DNA of 64,000 bases from contig NZ_AMZY02000001.1 in NCBI RefSeq assembly GCF_000330725.2, positions 1 through 64,000 on the forward strand. The letters run 5' to 3'. The notes under the pieces are model-generated. The model was not told the DNA's origin and did not search any database. It saw nothing but the letters and a program-made list of their open reading frames with translations. The position numbers were made by a program, and so were the translations under genes. The DNA is from Mariniradius saccharolyticus AK6. Its GTDB lineage: Bacteria > Bacteroidota > Bacteroidia > Cytophagales > Cyclobacteriaceae. Within the stretch, counting starts at the first letter, position 1; every line of letters begins with the position of its first letter. This document shows positions 35,265 through 43,491 of the stretch, in pieces.

Positions 35265-35456
35265 ATGAACAAAGGAAAAGTAAAATTTTTTAATGAGACC
35301 AAAGGTTTCGGTTTCATCGTTGACAATGAGTCTTCCAAAGAGTATTTCGTACACGTGACTGGTCTCGTTGACGAAATCAGGGAAAATGACGAAGTAACAT
35401 TCGACCTGAAAGAAGGAAGAAAAGGCCTAAATGCAGTGAATGTAAAGGTTGTTTAA
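35265..35456 (+). CDS. cold-shock domain protein
   Basis: 63 aa OB-fold single-stranded nucleic-acid binder, used as an RNA chaperone. The ATG at 35265 (MNKGKVKFFNETKGFGFI) gives the standard start; the upstream in-frame ATG at 35211 lies before the promoter. RNP1 is KGFGFI and RNP2 is YFVHVTGL. A canonical promoter and terminator frame it as a single-gene unit. Whether it is cold-induced cannot be told. Confidence 0.95.
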   Translation: MNKGKVKFFNETKGFGFIVDNESSKEYFVHVTGLVDEIRENDEVTFDLKEGRKGLNAVNVKVV

Positions 35457-35484
35457 TCTATATACACCACATTGACATCTAGTG

Positions 35485-35514
35485 AAAAAGCCTCGGTCGC
35501 CCCGGGGCTTTTTC
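35485..35514 (+). terminator. terminator of the cold-shock gene
   Basis: Hairpin AAAAAGCC...GGGCTTTTT with a GC-rich core, 28 nt after the stop; the A and T tracts let it act on both strands, so it may also stop the convergent menC transcript that ends at 35519. Confidence 0.75.
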
Positions 35515-35518
35515 GTTT

Positions 35519-36616
35519 CTATACTTTTATATCCCAAGCAGTTGTGCTCGGCATATAGTGCAGGTAGCCCTTTGCAATCGTCAATGGCGAGGCGAAATTG
35601 TTGTGGTACAACTGTCCCGTTCCTAGGCCCTGTGGGATGTTGATTGGGTAGGTTGAAGTGAATTGGGCGACGGCATTCAATCCGATATTGCTTTCCAAGG
35701 CCGATGTCATCCACCAGCCTATGCCCAGTTCCTCGGCCAACTGAATCCACTCTTGGCAGGACTTTATCCCACCGTGTAGCGTTGGTTTCAAAATGATGTA
35801 CTGCGGATTGATTCTTTCGAGCAGGTTCCTTTTTGCGCTCTTCCCTATCACCCCGATCAACTCCTCATCCAATGCAATCGGGAGAATTCTGCTTCTACAG
35901 AGTTCCGCCATGGCTTCTACCTGACCTTGACGTATCGGTTGCTCAATGGAATGAATGTCCCAATCTGCAAGTTTTCTCAATTTTTCACTAGCTTCTTCAG
36001 GAGAAAACGCACCGTTTGCGTCTACGCGCAAAACAATCTTGTCGGCACCGAACCGACTACGAATATGGGCAATCAATTCCAGCTCTTCAGAAAATCCAAT
36101 CGCTCCGATTTTCATCTTGATGCAGTAATAGCCTTCGGATAGCTTCTTTTCAATTTGATCCAGCATCATCTCCTTTTTGCCCATCCAAATCAATCCGTTG
36201 ATCGGAATTGCCATTTTTCCATGAAAAAATCCCGTGTCAAAAATTTTCCTTTTGCCACCATTGACCAAGTCCAAAAGTGCTGTTTCAAAGGCAAAACGTA
36301 TGCTTGGGAGATTCTCGGGGATTTGGGTGCTGCACCAGTCCAGTACCGAATTTGGATCACAAGGAATAGAGCTACCTGAAAGTTTCTCCACATAATTCGC
36401 CATCACGGATCCAAAATCCGGCAAGTCGTCCACACTCAATTTCGGCAGCGGCCCTGCTTCCCCCCATCCAATGACTATCGGTTTTTCATTTTCTATGGCT
36501 TGAAAAAGATAGCTCGTCTTTTCCGTCATCACCCCTCGCGAGGTACCCGCCTCAAACTTGAACTTCAGCACATAGGGCTGGAAGGAAAATTGGATATCGT
36601 GGAGATATTCTGACAT
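35519..36616 (-). CDS. menC: o-succinylbenzoate synthase
   Basis: 365 aa enolase-superfamily protein from ATG 36616 (MSEYLHDIQFSFQPY). MenC dehydrates SHCHC to o-succinylbenzoate in menaquinone synthesis. The KxK acid/base motif CIKMKIG, the metal ligands in RVDANGAF, SIEQP and LDEEL, and the second lysine in ILKPTLHGG are present. Dipeptide epimerases share this fold, but the sequence and Bacteroidetes usage favour MenC. No other men gene is adjacent. Divergent from queA with a 33-nt gap. Confidence 0.85.
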   Translation of the reverse strand: MSEYLHDIQFSFQPYVLKFKFEAGTSRGVMTEKTSYLFQAIENEKPIVIGWGEAGPLPKLSVDDLPDFGSVMANYVEKLSGSSIPCDPNSVLDWCSTQIPENLPSIRFAFETALLDLVNGGKRKIFDTGFFHGKMAIPINGLIWMGKKEMMLDQIEKKLSEGYYCIKMKIGAIGFSEELELIAHIRSRFGADKIVLRVDANGAFSPEEASEKLRKLADWDIHSIEQPIRQGQVEAMAELCRSRILPIALDEELIGVIGKSAKRNLLERINPQYIILKPTLHGGIKSCQEWIQLAEELGIGWWMTSALESNIGLNAVAQFTSTYPINIPQGLGTGQLYHNNFASPLTIAKGYLHYMPSTTAWDIKV

Positions 36617-36649
36617 GGAGGTTATATTTGCCGCCTGATAACTGAAGAT

Positions 36650-37873
36650 ATGCACCCGTTGGCAAAATCCATAGCCGAGATCAGGCTCTCTGATTACGAA
36701 TATATCCTCCCCGAGGAGAGAATTGCAAAGTTTCCCTTGGAAAAGAGAGACCATTCTAAACTATTGCAGTTGAAGGACGGAAAAATCAGTCACCATCACT
36801 TTTTTGACCTACCTGACTTAGTGCCCGGCGATTGCATGATGGTCTTTAACAACACAAAGGTGATACCGGCACGGTTGATCTTCCAAAGGGAAAGCGGGGC
36901 CAAAATTGAAATTTTTCTACTCAAGCCAGTATATCCAAGCAGTCTGATTAACGAAGTCATGCTCGAAACAAAGCGCGTCGTGTGGGAATGCATGATCGGT
37001 AACCTGAAAAAATGGAAAAGTAACGAAAAGCTACGCGGTGAAATCCTCATCAACGGACAATCCTGCACCGTGTTTGCAAATCTCGAATATAGAGATTCCA
37101 AGGCTGTCGCTTTTGAATGGAATGATGAGAAAATCCCCTTTGTCAGTATCGTAGAGGCCGCTGGAGAAGTTCCCCTTCCACCCTATCTCAACCGAAAACC
37201 CACCGAGTTGGACAAGCCGCGCTACCAAACTGTCTATTCCGAAAAGGAAGGGGCGGTGGCAGCACCTACCGCTGGTCTGCATTTCACGCAGGATGTACTG
37301 GAAAACCTGAAAAGGAAAGGAGTTAAAGAGGAATTTTTGACCCTTCATGTAAGCGCGGGGACCTTCGCTCCTGTCAAAGTAGATCAGGTCGCCAACCATG
37401 CCATGCATAGCGAGCAGATGGTTGTAAATAAGGAGACTGTTGCAGCCTTGGCCAGGCACTCTGAGAAAATCATCGCTGTAGGTACCACATCCATGAGGAC
37501 TCTGGAGAGCCTGTATTGGTTTGGCGTAATGCTGGGATCGGAAGCTAATGCGCAGTTTTGGATCCCAAAATTATACCCCTACGACAGCCATAGTGCCCTA
37601 CCGAATAGGCAACAGAGTTTTGAAGCAATCTTGAAAATGATGGAAAAAAGAGGCCTACATGAAATAACAGGCCACACGGAAATCATGATCATGCCCGGCT
37701 ATGAATTCAAAGTTTGTGACGGACTCATCACAAATTTCCATCAGCCCTCTTCAACATTGATCCTATTGGTGGCTGCTTTTACAAAAGGGAAGTGGCGTGA
37801 AGTCTACCATGCCGCACTTGACAACGATTACAGGTTTTTGAGTTACGGCGACAGCAGTATCCTTTGGTATTGA
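36650..37873 (+). CDS. queA: tRNA preQ1(34) S-adenosylmethionine ribosyltransferase-isomerase
   Basis: 407 aa. It transfers and isomerises the ribosyl group of SAM onto preQ1 in tRNA, giving epoxyqueuosine. Family blocks: LPEERIAKFPLEKRDHSKLL near residue 20, DCMMVFNNTKVIPARL, GAVAAPTAGLHFT, and ITNFHQPSSTLILLVAAF. Full length for the family. TATATTTG at 36623-36630 may be its -7 box. Confidence 0.96.
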   Translation: MHPLAKSIAEIRLSDYEYILPEERIAKFPLEKRDHSKLLQLKDGKISHHHFFDLPDLVPGDCMMVFNNTKVIPARLIFQRESGAKIEIFLLKPVYPSSLINEVMLETKRVVWECMIGNLKKWKSNEKLRGEILINGQSCTVFANLEYRDSKAVAFEWNDEKIPFVSIVEAAGEVPLPPYLNRKPTELDKPRYQTVYSEKEGAVAAPTAGLHFTQDVLENLKRKGVKEEFLTLHVSAGTFAPVKVDQVANHAMHSEQMVVNKETVAALARHSEKIIAVGTTSMRTLESLYWFGVMLGSEANAQFWIPKLYPYDSHSALPNRQQSFEAILKMMEKRGLHEITGHTEIMIMPGYEFKVCDGLITNFHQPSSTLILLVAAFTKGKWREVYHAALDNDYRFLSYGDSSILWY

Positions 37874-37898
37874 TTGAGCTACGAAATGGCCGGTGAGT

Positions 37899-38315
37899 CT
37901 ACTCTGCGCCGTTGGTTCCAAGCTTTTTGATCCCCTGGAGCAAATCTTGGAAATAGGACCGACCAACCGGGACGGCATCCGAGCCGACTACGATCTCGCG
38001 GGGATTGATACTTACGATTTCGTCTAGCCGCACGATGTAGCTTTTATGGATTCTGAAAAACTCATTCTCCGGCAAGATAGATTCAAATTCCTTCAGGATA
38101 TTCCGTAAGGAATACACTTGATTTCGTGTCACCATTGTGGTGTAGTTTCCATCACCCTTCAGCCAAAGGATATCTGACCATTTGATTTTGACCAGGTTTC
38201 CCTTGTGTCTGATGAAAAGCCCATTCGAAATCAGGAGTGGTTTGATTTGGTCCACAGCTTCTATCCGGCGGTGACCATTCCCATTCTTTTTCACTTCAAT
38301 CAACAATTCTTTCAT
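37899..38315 (-). CDS. stand-alone LytTR DNA-binding protein
   Basis: 138 aa with no receiver domain. Residues about 40-135 are the LytTR fold: KIKWSDILWLKGDGNYTTMV, SLRNILKEFESILPENEFFRIHKSYIV. A short basic N terminus precedes it. LytTR proteins bind direct repeats upstream of target promoters. It follows the PAS protein by 66 nt on the same strand, suggesting the PAS protein supplies its signal input. Confidence 0.9.
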   Translation of the reverse strand: MKELLIEVKKNGNGHRRIEAVDQIKPLLISNGLFIRHKGNLVKIKWSDILWLKGDGNYTTMVTRNQVYSLRNILKEFESILPENEFFRIHKSYIVRLDEIVSINPREIVVGSDAVPVGRSYFQDLLQGIKKLGTNGAE

Positions 38316-38381
38316 CTCCCCAAAGTTTGAATTCAGGGAGGGAACAGTTTGTCTAAAAAAATGTTTGAGGATATGGGAAAA

Positions 38382-39689
38382 TCAATGAAGGGAATCGTTG
38401 ATTTTTTGCGAGTTCTTACGGATGATCTGATCCAATTCGTCGGCCAAAATCCGGATATACGACAGGTACTTTTGATTCTCCTTGTCCAGTTGTTCCTTGT
38501 CAAGAAGCTCCAAAAGGCCTAAGATCGAAGACAAAGGCGAACGGAGTTCCAAAAATTGTTGATAGGCAATCTCCCGTAGATTGTGGTAGTCTTTTGACAA
38601 TTTGACCACCAAATCTCTATTTTCATGCACATCCCTGTTGGCATAAACGAAGCCAATCAATTTGCCCGTGTTGTCGCGTACGGGGAAAATCCGGTGTTGG
38701 AAAAGCCTGTTATTTGGATTGCCAATCGCGCCGATTTCTTTTTCGAAGCAAATCTCGTGTCCGCTTATGATTGACTCCAACTGCCCGAGGATTTTTTGCT
38801 CTATGCCGGGAAGGAGATTTTGCAGGAATTTGTCACCCACTCGGATTTCTTTGTCCAAGAAAATGGCTATTTGTTCTACAGCTTTCGGATTAAAACGCAG
38901 CACCCGCAAATCATGGCTCAACAAAATCATCGCTTCCTCTGAGCCATTTAGCACCGCATCTAAGGAATAACCCAATCTGGAAAGCTCATTCTCCAACAAT
39001 TGCACCTCGGAGGTGTCTTTGAAGAAAATGTCCAAATGCTCCAAACGTGGGTCGATATGAATCTGGTACCACCGCCCCAATTCTGGAATGAAATCCTCGA
39101 AAATCCTTTCCCGCTTGTCTTCTTTTACCTTTTTGAATTCCAAGGCATACTCATATATCTTACTGTTGGGAAATACCTGCCAAACCTTTTGATTCAGAAG
39201 TCCGTGCCGATTTCCTCCAAAAAAGGCCTCCGCAGCATCGTTCAGGTGGATTATCTCCCAATTTTGATCGAGTTGAAAATGGATATCCTTCTCTGGGCGA
39301 ATATTCTCGGTTGTTGCCAAAATATTCGAATCAGACTCCTTCCGAACTGTACCGATTCCCATAATCCCCAAAAAATCGCCATCGTTGTTTTTCAAAAGTG
39401 AAAATTCCCATTGTACGTTGCCGCGTGGATAATACTGGACTGCTGAAAAAATCTCATAAGGACTCCCCATTACTTCCAACATAATATCCTCAAAATAAGA
39501 TTTTTGTGAATCCTGAGTCAAACTGTAAAAGGAAGTGAATAAGGGAAACTTTGGAAGAGAAAAAAAAGACTTAAACAGCTCACCACCATGCAATATTTGT
39601 CCATCAGCATCCAATACACACACCAATAGATTTTTCGAATCGTAAAGATACGAAGGCATGTACATCTCGATTTCTTTGGACCTCAACAT
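38382..39689 (-). CDS. PAS-domain protein with degenerate dimerisation domain (no kinase core)
   Basis: 435 aa. Three PAS-like regions at about residues 15-115, 130-235 and 240-360 (for example LLVCVLDADGQILHGGELF, DQNWEIIHLNDAAEAFFG, LLSHDLRVLRFNPKAVEQ). Residues about 368-430 match the HisKA-like helical hairpin of Bacteroidetes PAS kinases, but the position of the phospho-acceptor His reads FLELRSPL where SHExRxPL is usual, and no HATPase follows. It cannot be an ordinary histidine kinase. It is co-oriented with the receiverless LytTR gene. Confidence 0.8.
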   Translation of the reverse strand: MLRSKEIEMYMPSYLYDSKNLLVCVLDADGQILHGGELFKSFFSLPKFPLFTSFYSLTQDSQKSYFEDIMLEVMGSPYEIFSAVQYYPRGNVQWEFSLLKNNDGDFLGIMGIGTVRKESDSNILATTENIRPEKDIHFQLDQNWEIIHLNDAAEAFFGGNRHGLLNQKVWQVFPNSKIYEYALEFKKVKEDKRERIFEDFIPELGRWYQIHIDPRLEHLDIFFKDTSEVQLLENELSRLGYSLDAVLNGSEEAMILLSHDLRVLRFNPKAVEQIAIFLDKEIRVGDKFLQNLLPGIEQKILGQLESIISGHEICFEKEIGAIGNPNNRLFQHRIFPVRDNTGKLIGFVYANRDVHENRDLVVKLSKDYHNLREIAYQQFLELRSPLSSILGLLELLDKEQLDKENQKYLSYIRILADELDQIIRKNSQKINDSLH

Positions 39690-39944
39690 GGTTTTTGACG
39701 AATGAAGGAGAGAAACTTGACTTCAGTTAAGGGAATTTTGGGGTGATCAGGGTTGAAATATACTGAATAATCAAATTTCAAAATCACCCAAATAATAAAT
39801 TTTAACCAACCTGAGTGTAATGATTTGATCAAAAAATGCAAAAAATGACAATAAAATACATTTTACAGTACAAAAAACACAATTCGATGAATCTATTTTT
39901 TTTAGACCCTTGGAAGAATTTCCCCAAAAATAAAGCTATCGGAC
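39690..39944. other. AT-rich intergenic stretch
   Basis: Upstream region of the PAS gene. No promoter of the consensus type, no hairpin and no recognisable coding sequence was found. Confidence 0.4.
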
Positions 39945-40217
39945 TTACACTCTCGATGATATCACTTCAAGTTCCGATATATCCTTGTCGAAATTCTCAT
40001 AGGAAATATCCTTCGTCAATGTGATCAACACATGGGCAAACTCCTGCCTGCCTAGCTCGACAAAAAAAGGATAATCGCCTGATTCATTATCTCTTACACG
40101 CTTATCGTCAAAAATTCTGTTTAGGGCAATTCTTGACCGGGATTGCAGCAACAAACCATCTGGTTTCCTTGAATTTGCAACTACGCAAAAATTCCCAAAC
40201 AAAGAATGAATAATCAT
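39945..40217 (-). CDS. small hypothetical protein
   Basis: 90 aa, not recognised. No signal peptide or membrane helix; the sequence is of normal globular composition (MIIHSLFGNFCVVANS at the start, FVELGRQEFAHVLITL in the middle). It stands alone between the PAS gene and the tRNA cluster. A real gene is likelier than not because the frame is well filled and no competing frame exists, but there is no family support. Confidence 0.45.
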   Translation of the reverse strand: MIIHSLFGNFCVVANSRKPDGLLLQSRSRIALNRIFDDKRVRDNESGDYPFFVELGRQEFAHVLITLTKDISYENFDKDISELEVISSRV

Positions 40218-40333
40218 AGCGGTAAATTTTTAATCCTGTGCTAATCTGTTTTTTTCGCCAATTTTTGGGACCGAGCTTGCCCTATTGCTGTTGCCCATTT
40301 GACGCTGATAAATCTAGACATAAGCGCGAAGTC

Positions 40334-40361
40334 AAAAAATACCCTAAACAGGGTATTTTTT
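40334..40361. terminator. perfect bidirectional hairpin
   Basis: AAAAAATACCCT / AGGGTATTTTTT, a perfect 12-bp stem with a 4-nt loop, flanked by A and T tracts, so it could stop transcription from either side. No gene ends close by on either strand. Confidence 0.5.
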
Positions 40362-40616
40362 CTCCAATTGACAACTTGGAGTTTCATTACATTGTAGAGA
40401 TGCATGAATTTGATAATATCAATTTAAAAATCAGACATTTACAGAATATCATTTAAATGAACAATCAAACCCCAGCGCTGACTTAACAGTAGAACAAATT
40501 GAATTCACTCAAAAAAAGTAAAGCCTTGTAGCTTCCAGATTCACTCTGATTTCCAATCAATTAAAAATCCAACGCTGAAACGCCCGCGAATAGGAGCGTT
40601 TTATTAATATCGTACT
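40362..40616. other. intergenic stretch upstream of the tRNA operon
   Basis: Part of a 504-nt gap (40218-40721). Between the hairpin and the tRNA promoter only a weak inverted repeat (AACGCT...AGCGTT near 40571-40600) was noticed. No coding sequence is supported. Confidence 0.4.
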
Positions 40617-40648
40617 TTGTGAATGTGGCAAATTATCGTTTATATTTG
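40617..40648 (+). promoter_or_regulatory. promoter of the tRNA cluster
   Basis: TTG (40617-40619), 21-nt spacer, TATATTTG (40641-40648), matching the Bacteroidetes consensus; 73 nt upstream of the first tRNA gene. Confidence 0.55.
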
Positions 40649-40721
40649 CATCGCTTTCCAAAAATGCGTCCGTTTGGGGCAGAAAGTTTAAATATTGGAA
40701 AGCGGAAGCAAAAGCTGAAAA

Positions 40722-40810
40722 AGAGAGTTGGGTGAGTGGCTGAAACCAACAGTTTGCTAAACTGTCGTACGGGTTAAACTGTACCGGGGGTTCGAATCCC
40801 CCACTCTCTG
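40722..40810 (+). tRNA. tRNA-Ser (anticodon GCT)
   Basis: 89 nt. Acceptor stem AGAGAGT / ACTCTCT, anticodon arm ACAGT-TTGCTAA-ACTGT with GCT, a long class II variable arm, and a T arm GGGGGTTCGAATCCCCC. CCA is not encoded. Confidence 0.95.
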
Positions 40811-40875
40811 CGATTTGACGGGTGTGAAAAATCCGGTTTCTCCAGCAAGTTTGGGGATAAATCCAGATACCAGTT

Positions 40876-40949
40876 CGGGGTGTAGCGTAGCCCGGTATCG
40901 CGCCACATTTGGGATGTGGAGGTCGTAGGTTCGAATCCTGCCACCCCGA
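40876..40949 (+). tRNA. tRNA-Pro (anticodon TGG)
   Basis: 74 nt. Acceptor stem CGGGGTG / CACCCCG, anticodon arm CCACA-TTTGGGA-TGTGG with TGG, T arm with GGTTCGAATCC. CCA is not encoded. Confidence 0.95.
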
Positions 40950-41017
40950 CAATAAGTTAAAACGGTCGTAGGTTCTTCCGATAGCTATCTAGATGCCTGC
41001 CCGACTATTTAATTCTT

Positions 41018-41098
41018 GCGCACGTGGCGAAATTGGTAGACGCACTGTCTTCAGGCGGCAGCGCCCTTGGCGTGGAAGTTCGAATCTTCTCGTGCGCA
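41018..41098 (+). tRNA. tRNA-Leu (anticodon CAG)
   Basis: 81 nt. Acceptor stem GCGCACG / CGTGCGC, anticodon arm CTGTC-TTCAGGC-GGCAG with CAG, a class II variable arm, and a T arm with AAGTTCGAATCTT. CCA is not encoded. Confidence 0.95.
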
Positions 41099-41160
41099 CT
41101 CAAGAGGTCTTCAGGCCTCTTTTTTTTTATTGCTAAATGCGCAAACAAACCTGAAACTCT

Positions 41161-42252
41161 CTACTTGTCTTTTTGCTTTTTGCCAAGTTTCCTCAAAATT
41201 ATCTTCCAAAAATTCTCCCGGCGTTCAAACACAGGCACGTTGTCCCCGAGCAAATACCCGTATGGGGCCAAGCCCGGAATTCTATCGAGGGTGATTTTCA
41301 ATACACCAACCATGGGAATAAAAAGTATCATCCCTGAGACGCCCCACAAAGCGCCACCAGCCAGGATTGCCAGCACGACTGCAAGTGCATTGACTTTGAC
41401 TTTGGTACCCACGACAAATGGAGTAATGATATTGTTTTCCACGCCCTGCATGACCCAAAGCATAAAAAGCGTAAACAATGGATAAAATACACTATCAGTA
41501 GTCAAAAGCACATAAAACACGACCAAAAATGAGCTGATCAATACGCCCACGTAAGGAATCAAATTCATGACCGCGATAAATACCGCAAACAACAAATAGA
41601 ACTTGACGCCGATCGAATAAAAAAGTAGACCGGCCATGCAGGACACAATGAATGTTACAAAGATCATCCCTACGATGTAGGATTTGATAACCTCACCCGA
41701 ATCATTGACCCAAAACTGAACCGACTCAAAACGCGCCCCAGATATCCGTTTCAAAAACTCAATAAAAAAGTCCTTGTAGTACAAAAGCAGAAAAATATAG
41801 AGTGGAATAATTCCGATTAGTACCAGCGACTTCCCCGTCTCAAGAAGCCCGCTGTTGATCCTTTCGAAAGTCAAAAACTGCCCTCCATTTGCCGTTTCGG
41901 AAGAAATGCCAAATATCTCAGAAAAATCAGCCAAATATCGACTGATCTTTTCCTGAAATGCCACCTTCAAATTCGGGACTTCCAAAATCAACTGCAATAC
42001 CTGATTAATCAAAAGGTAAAAAATCAGACCCACCAAAGCCGCCATAACCACAATCGTCACCCATATGGCAACGGCCCTTGGTATGCGCTTACTTTCAAGC
42101 CAATTAGTGATTGGATACAACAAAAACGAAAAGAAAGTCCCCCACAAAAGCGGTACAAAAATGAAATCACCGACATAGAGGATAAAAACACCAAAAACTA
42201 TCGTGACCAGCGTAAAGGCTATTTTTTGGATCTTCGGTAGGCTGTAAGGCAT
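41161..42252 (-). CDS. AI-2E (PerM) family transporter
   Basis: 363 aa from ATG 42252. About eight helices with the family arrangement: an N-terminal pair, a soluble stretch, then FAVFIAVMNLIPYVGVLISS, TLFMLWVMQGVENNIITPFVVGTKVKVNALAV and GGALWGVSGMILFIPMVGVLKI. Some members export autoinducer-2, others act as Na+/H+ antiporters, so the substrate is open. It lies 38 nt after the Nudix regulator and is likely co-transcribed. Confidence 0.88.
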   Translation of the reverse strand: MPYSLPKIQKIAFTLVTIVFGVFILYVGDFIFVPLLWGTFFSFLLYPITNWLESKRIPRAVAIWVTIVVMAALVGLIFYLLINQVLQLILEVPNLKVAFQEKISRYLADFSEIFGISSETANGGQFLTFERINSGLLETGKSLVLIGIIPLYIFLLLYYKDFFIEFLKRISGARFESVQFWVNDSGEVIKSYIVGMIFVTFIVSCMAGLLFYSIGVKFYLLFAVFIAVMNLIPYVGVLISSFLVVFYVLLTTDSVFYPLFTLFMLWVMQGVENNIITPFVVGTKVKVNALAVVLAILAGGALWGVSGMILFIPMVGVLKITLDRIPGLAPYGYLLGDNVPVFERRENFWKIILRKLGKKQKDK

Positions 42253-42290
42253 ATTGTAGGCAGTTCTACACACAAGGTATCAATCACGCT

Positions 42291-43046
42291 TCAAATAAAA
42301 AACAGGCTGCCAGATTGAAGCACTTCCCCATATTTTTTGTTGTCGAAATAGTAAAAAAAAGGAGATCTGTGGGCCGTGCCTTTCTTCACTTCTTTCGACT
42401 TGATCACGATTCCTGACTTGAGTATTTTCTTTTGGAAATTCCTTGGATCAATCTTTCTACCCAAGATCGCCTCGTACATGCGCATCATTTCCGGCATGGT
42501 AAATTTAAGAGGCAACAAATTAAGTCCAACGGGTTGATGGGCAATTTCCTTTCGCAAATAATCCAATGCGGTTTTCAATATCTCAGAGTGATCAAAAAGC
42601 AACTCGGGCAGCTCGTCCAGGCCCCTCCACTCGCAGGAATCCGACATCTCATCGGGTGTCGGGAAAACCTGCGCATAATTCACCAAAGCGTAGTACCCAA
42701 CTGAAATAGCCCGGTCATACCACATGTGCTTCGGCACAACGGACGCAAGCTTCTCGGATACAGACTCCTTATCATACCTATTACTATCACCAAAAGTATG
42801 GAACTGTCGCAAGAAAATATCAACCAATCCTGTCCTTTGGGTCAGAATCCTAGTGGCGGCATCGTTCAAGGATTCGCTCTGCCTGACGACCCCACCCGGC
42901 AAACTCCAAAAATTGGTGCCCTTCCACTTGACCAAAAGGACTTTGAGTTGACCAGCATGAAAGCCGAAAATCACACAATCCAAGGTCAATTGGGGAACAA
43001 CTTCCGAATTTTGAATAGCCAGTAACTCGGGATTGGAAACGATCAT
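42291..43046 (-). CDS. Nudix-type transcriptional regulator (NrtR/AraR-like)
   Basis: 251 aa from ATG 43046. Residues about 18-150 are a Nudix domain; the box reads GGVVRQSESLNDAATRILTQ and RTGL, where the REUxEExGU catalytic glutamates are replaced (I, Q, R), so it should not hydrolyse nucleotides. Residues about 170-245 form a winged helix (KFTMPEMMRMYEAILGRKI, RNFQKKILKSGIV), as in NrtR (NAD control) and the AraR arabinose regulators of Bacteroidetes. A perfect palindrome at 43061-43085 just upstream is the likely operator. A TTG at 43064 would place the palindrome inside the gene and is rejected. Confidence 0.85.
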   Translation of the reverse strand: MIVSNPELLAIQNSEVVPQLTLDCVIFGFHAGQLKVLLVKWKGTNFWSLPGGVVRQSESLNDAATRILTQRTGLVDIFLRQFHTFGDSNRYDKESVSEKLASVVPKHMWYDRAISVGYYALVNYAQVFPTPDEMSDSCEWRGLDELPELLFDHSEILKTALDYLRKEIAHQPVGLNLLPLKFTMPEMMRMYEAILGRKIDPRNFQKKILKSGIVIKSKEVKKGTAHRSPFFYYFDNKKYGEVLQSGSLFFI

Positions 43047-43060
43047 TTGCGATAAAATTT

Positions 43061-43085
43061 TCAATATGTAAATTTTACATATTGA
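43061..43085. promoter_or_regulatory. palindromic operator next to the Nudix regulator
   Basis: Perfect inverted repeat: arms TCAATATGTAAA and TTTACATATTGA around a single central T (25 nt). It begins 15 nt upstream of the regulator's ATG and ends 13 nt before a plus-strand TACCTTTG box. Nudix regulators bind palindromes of about this length; autoregulation is inferred. Confidence 0.65.
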
Positions 43086-43098
43086 TGTTGAAAATGCT

Positions 43099-43358
43099 TA
43101 CCTTTGAACAAAATAGTTTCCAAAAAAGATTCCAGGCTGCTACTCTTCTCTCATGGTACCTCTTTTAAGGGAATTGGTATCGGATAAGTGGCTTGAAATT
43201 TGAATACGTTGACAATTGAAAAGTCACGAAAAAAATCAAGGATTCGTTCGGAATACAGAAAATCAATAGTTTATTTGTCAGCCATCAATTAACTCAATCA
43301 TCCGACTTAGAAATTAAAAAATACTCCAAGAATTTATTACCCTTGAACTTAAACCGTC
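43099..43358 (+). ncRNA. candidate short transcript (promoter to orphan terminator)
   Basis: A plus-strand TACCTTTG -7 box at 43099-43106 has the palindromic operator in its -33 region, and a strong terminator follows at 43359-43395 with no recognised gene between. The unit would be about 250-280 nt. One short frame, 43153-43203 (MVPLLRELVSDKWLEI), lies within; it may be a peptide or chance. Either an RNA regulator, a leader peptide or the remains of a lost gene. Confidence 0.35.
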
Positions 43359-43395
43359 GAAATCCCCGCATGAATCATGTGGGGATTTCTTTTTT
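43359..43395 (+). terminator. orphan terminator upstream of the M28 peptidase gene
   Basis: Stem GAAATCCCC / GGGGATTTC, inner CA/TG pairs, then six T on the plus strand. No gene ends upstream on this strand. Confidence 0.75.
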
Positions 43396-43454
43396 CGACC
43401 AAGGAAAATAAATACCATTCAACAAGATTAGGGCACTGCAAATGGTCCTTTGAA

Positions 43455-43462
43455 TATCTTTG
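43455..43462 (+). promoter_or_regulatory. -7 element of the M28 peptidase gene
   Basis: TATCTTTG, matching TAnnTTTG, 29 nt before the ATG. A clear -33 TTG was not found. Confidence 0.4.
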
Positions 43463-43491
43463 CGTAAACACGAATTACATTCCACCACCTT

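Noticed and set aside
40557-40952. Reverse open frame beginning MSGWQDSNLRPPHP
   Set aside because: It is antisense to the tRNA-Ser and tRNA-Pro genes; this peptide is a common false prediction over such tRNAs.
40722-41160. tRNA-associated integration site
   Set aside because: No integrase gene and no repeated tRNA 3' end was found on either side.
41024-41485. Forward open frame beginning MAKLVDALSSGGS
   Set aside because: It reads through tRNA-Leu and the antisense of the AI-2E gene; also a well-known false prediction.
42291-43064. TTG start at 43064 for the Nudix regulator
   Set aside because: It would put the coding start inside the palindromic operator; the ATG at 43046 fits better.
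43085-43168. 27-residue forward frame starting at the Nudix palindrome
   Set aside because: Its ATG lies upstream of the likely -7 box at 43099, so the predicted transcript would not contain it.
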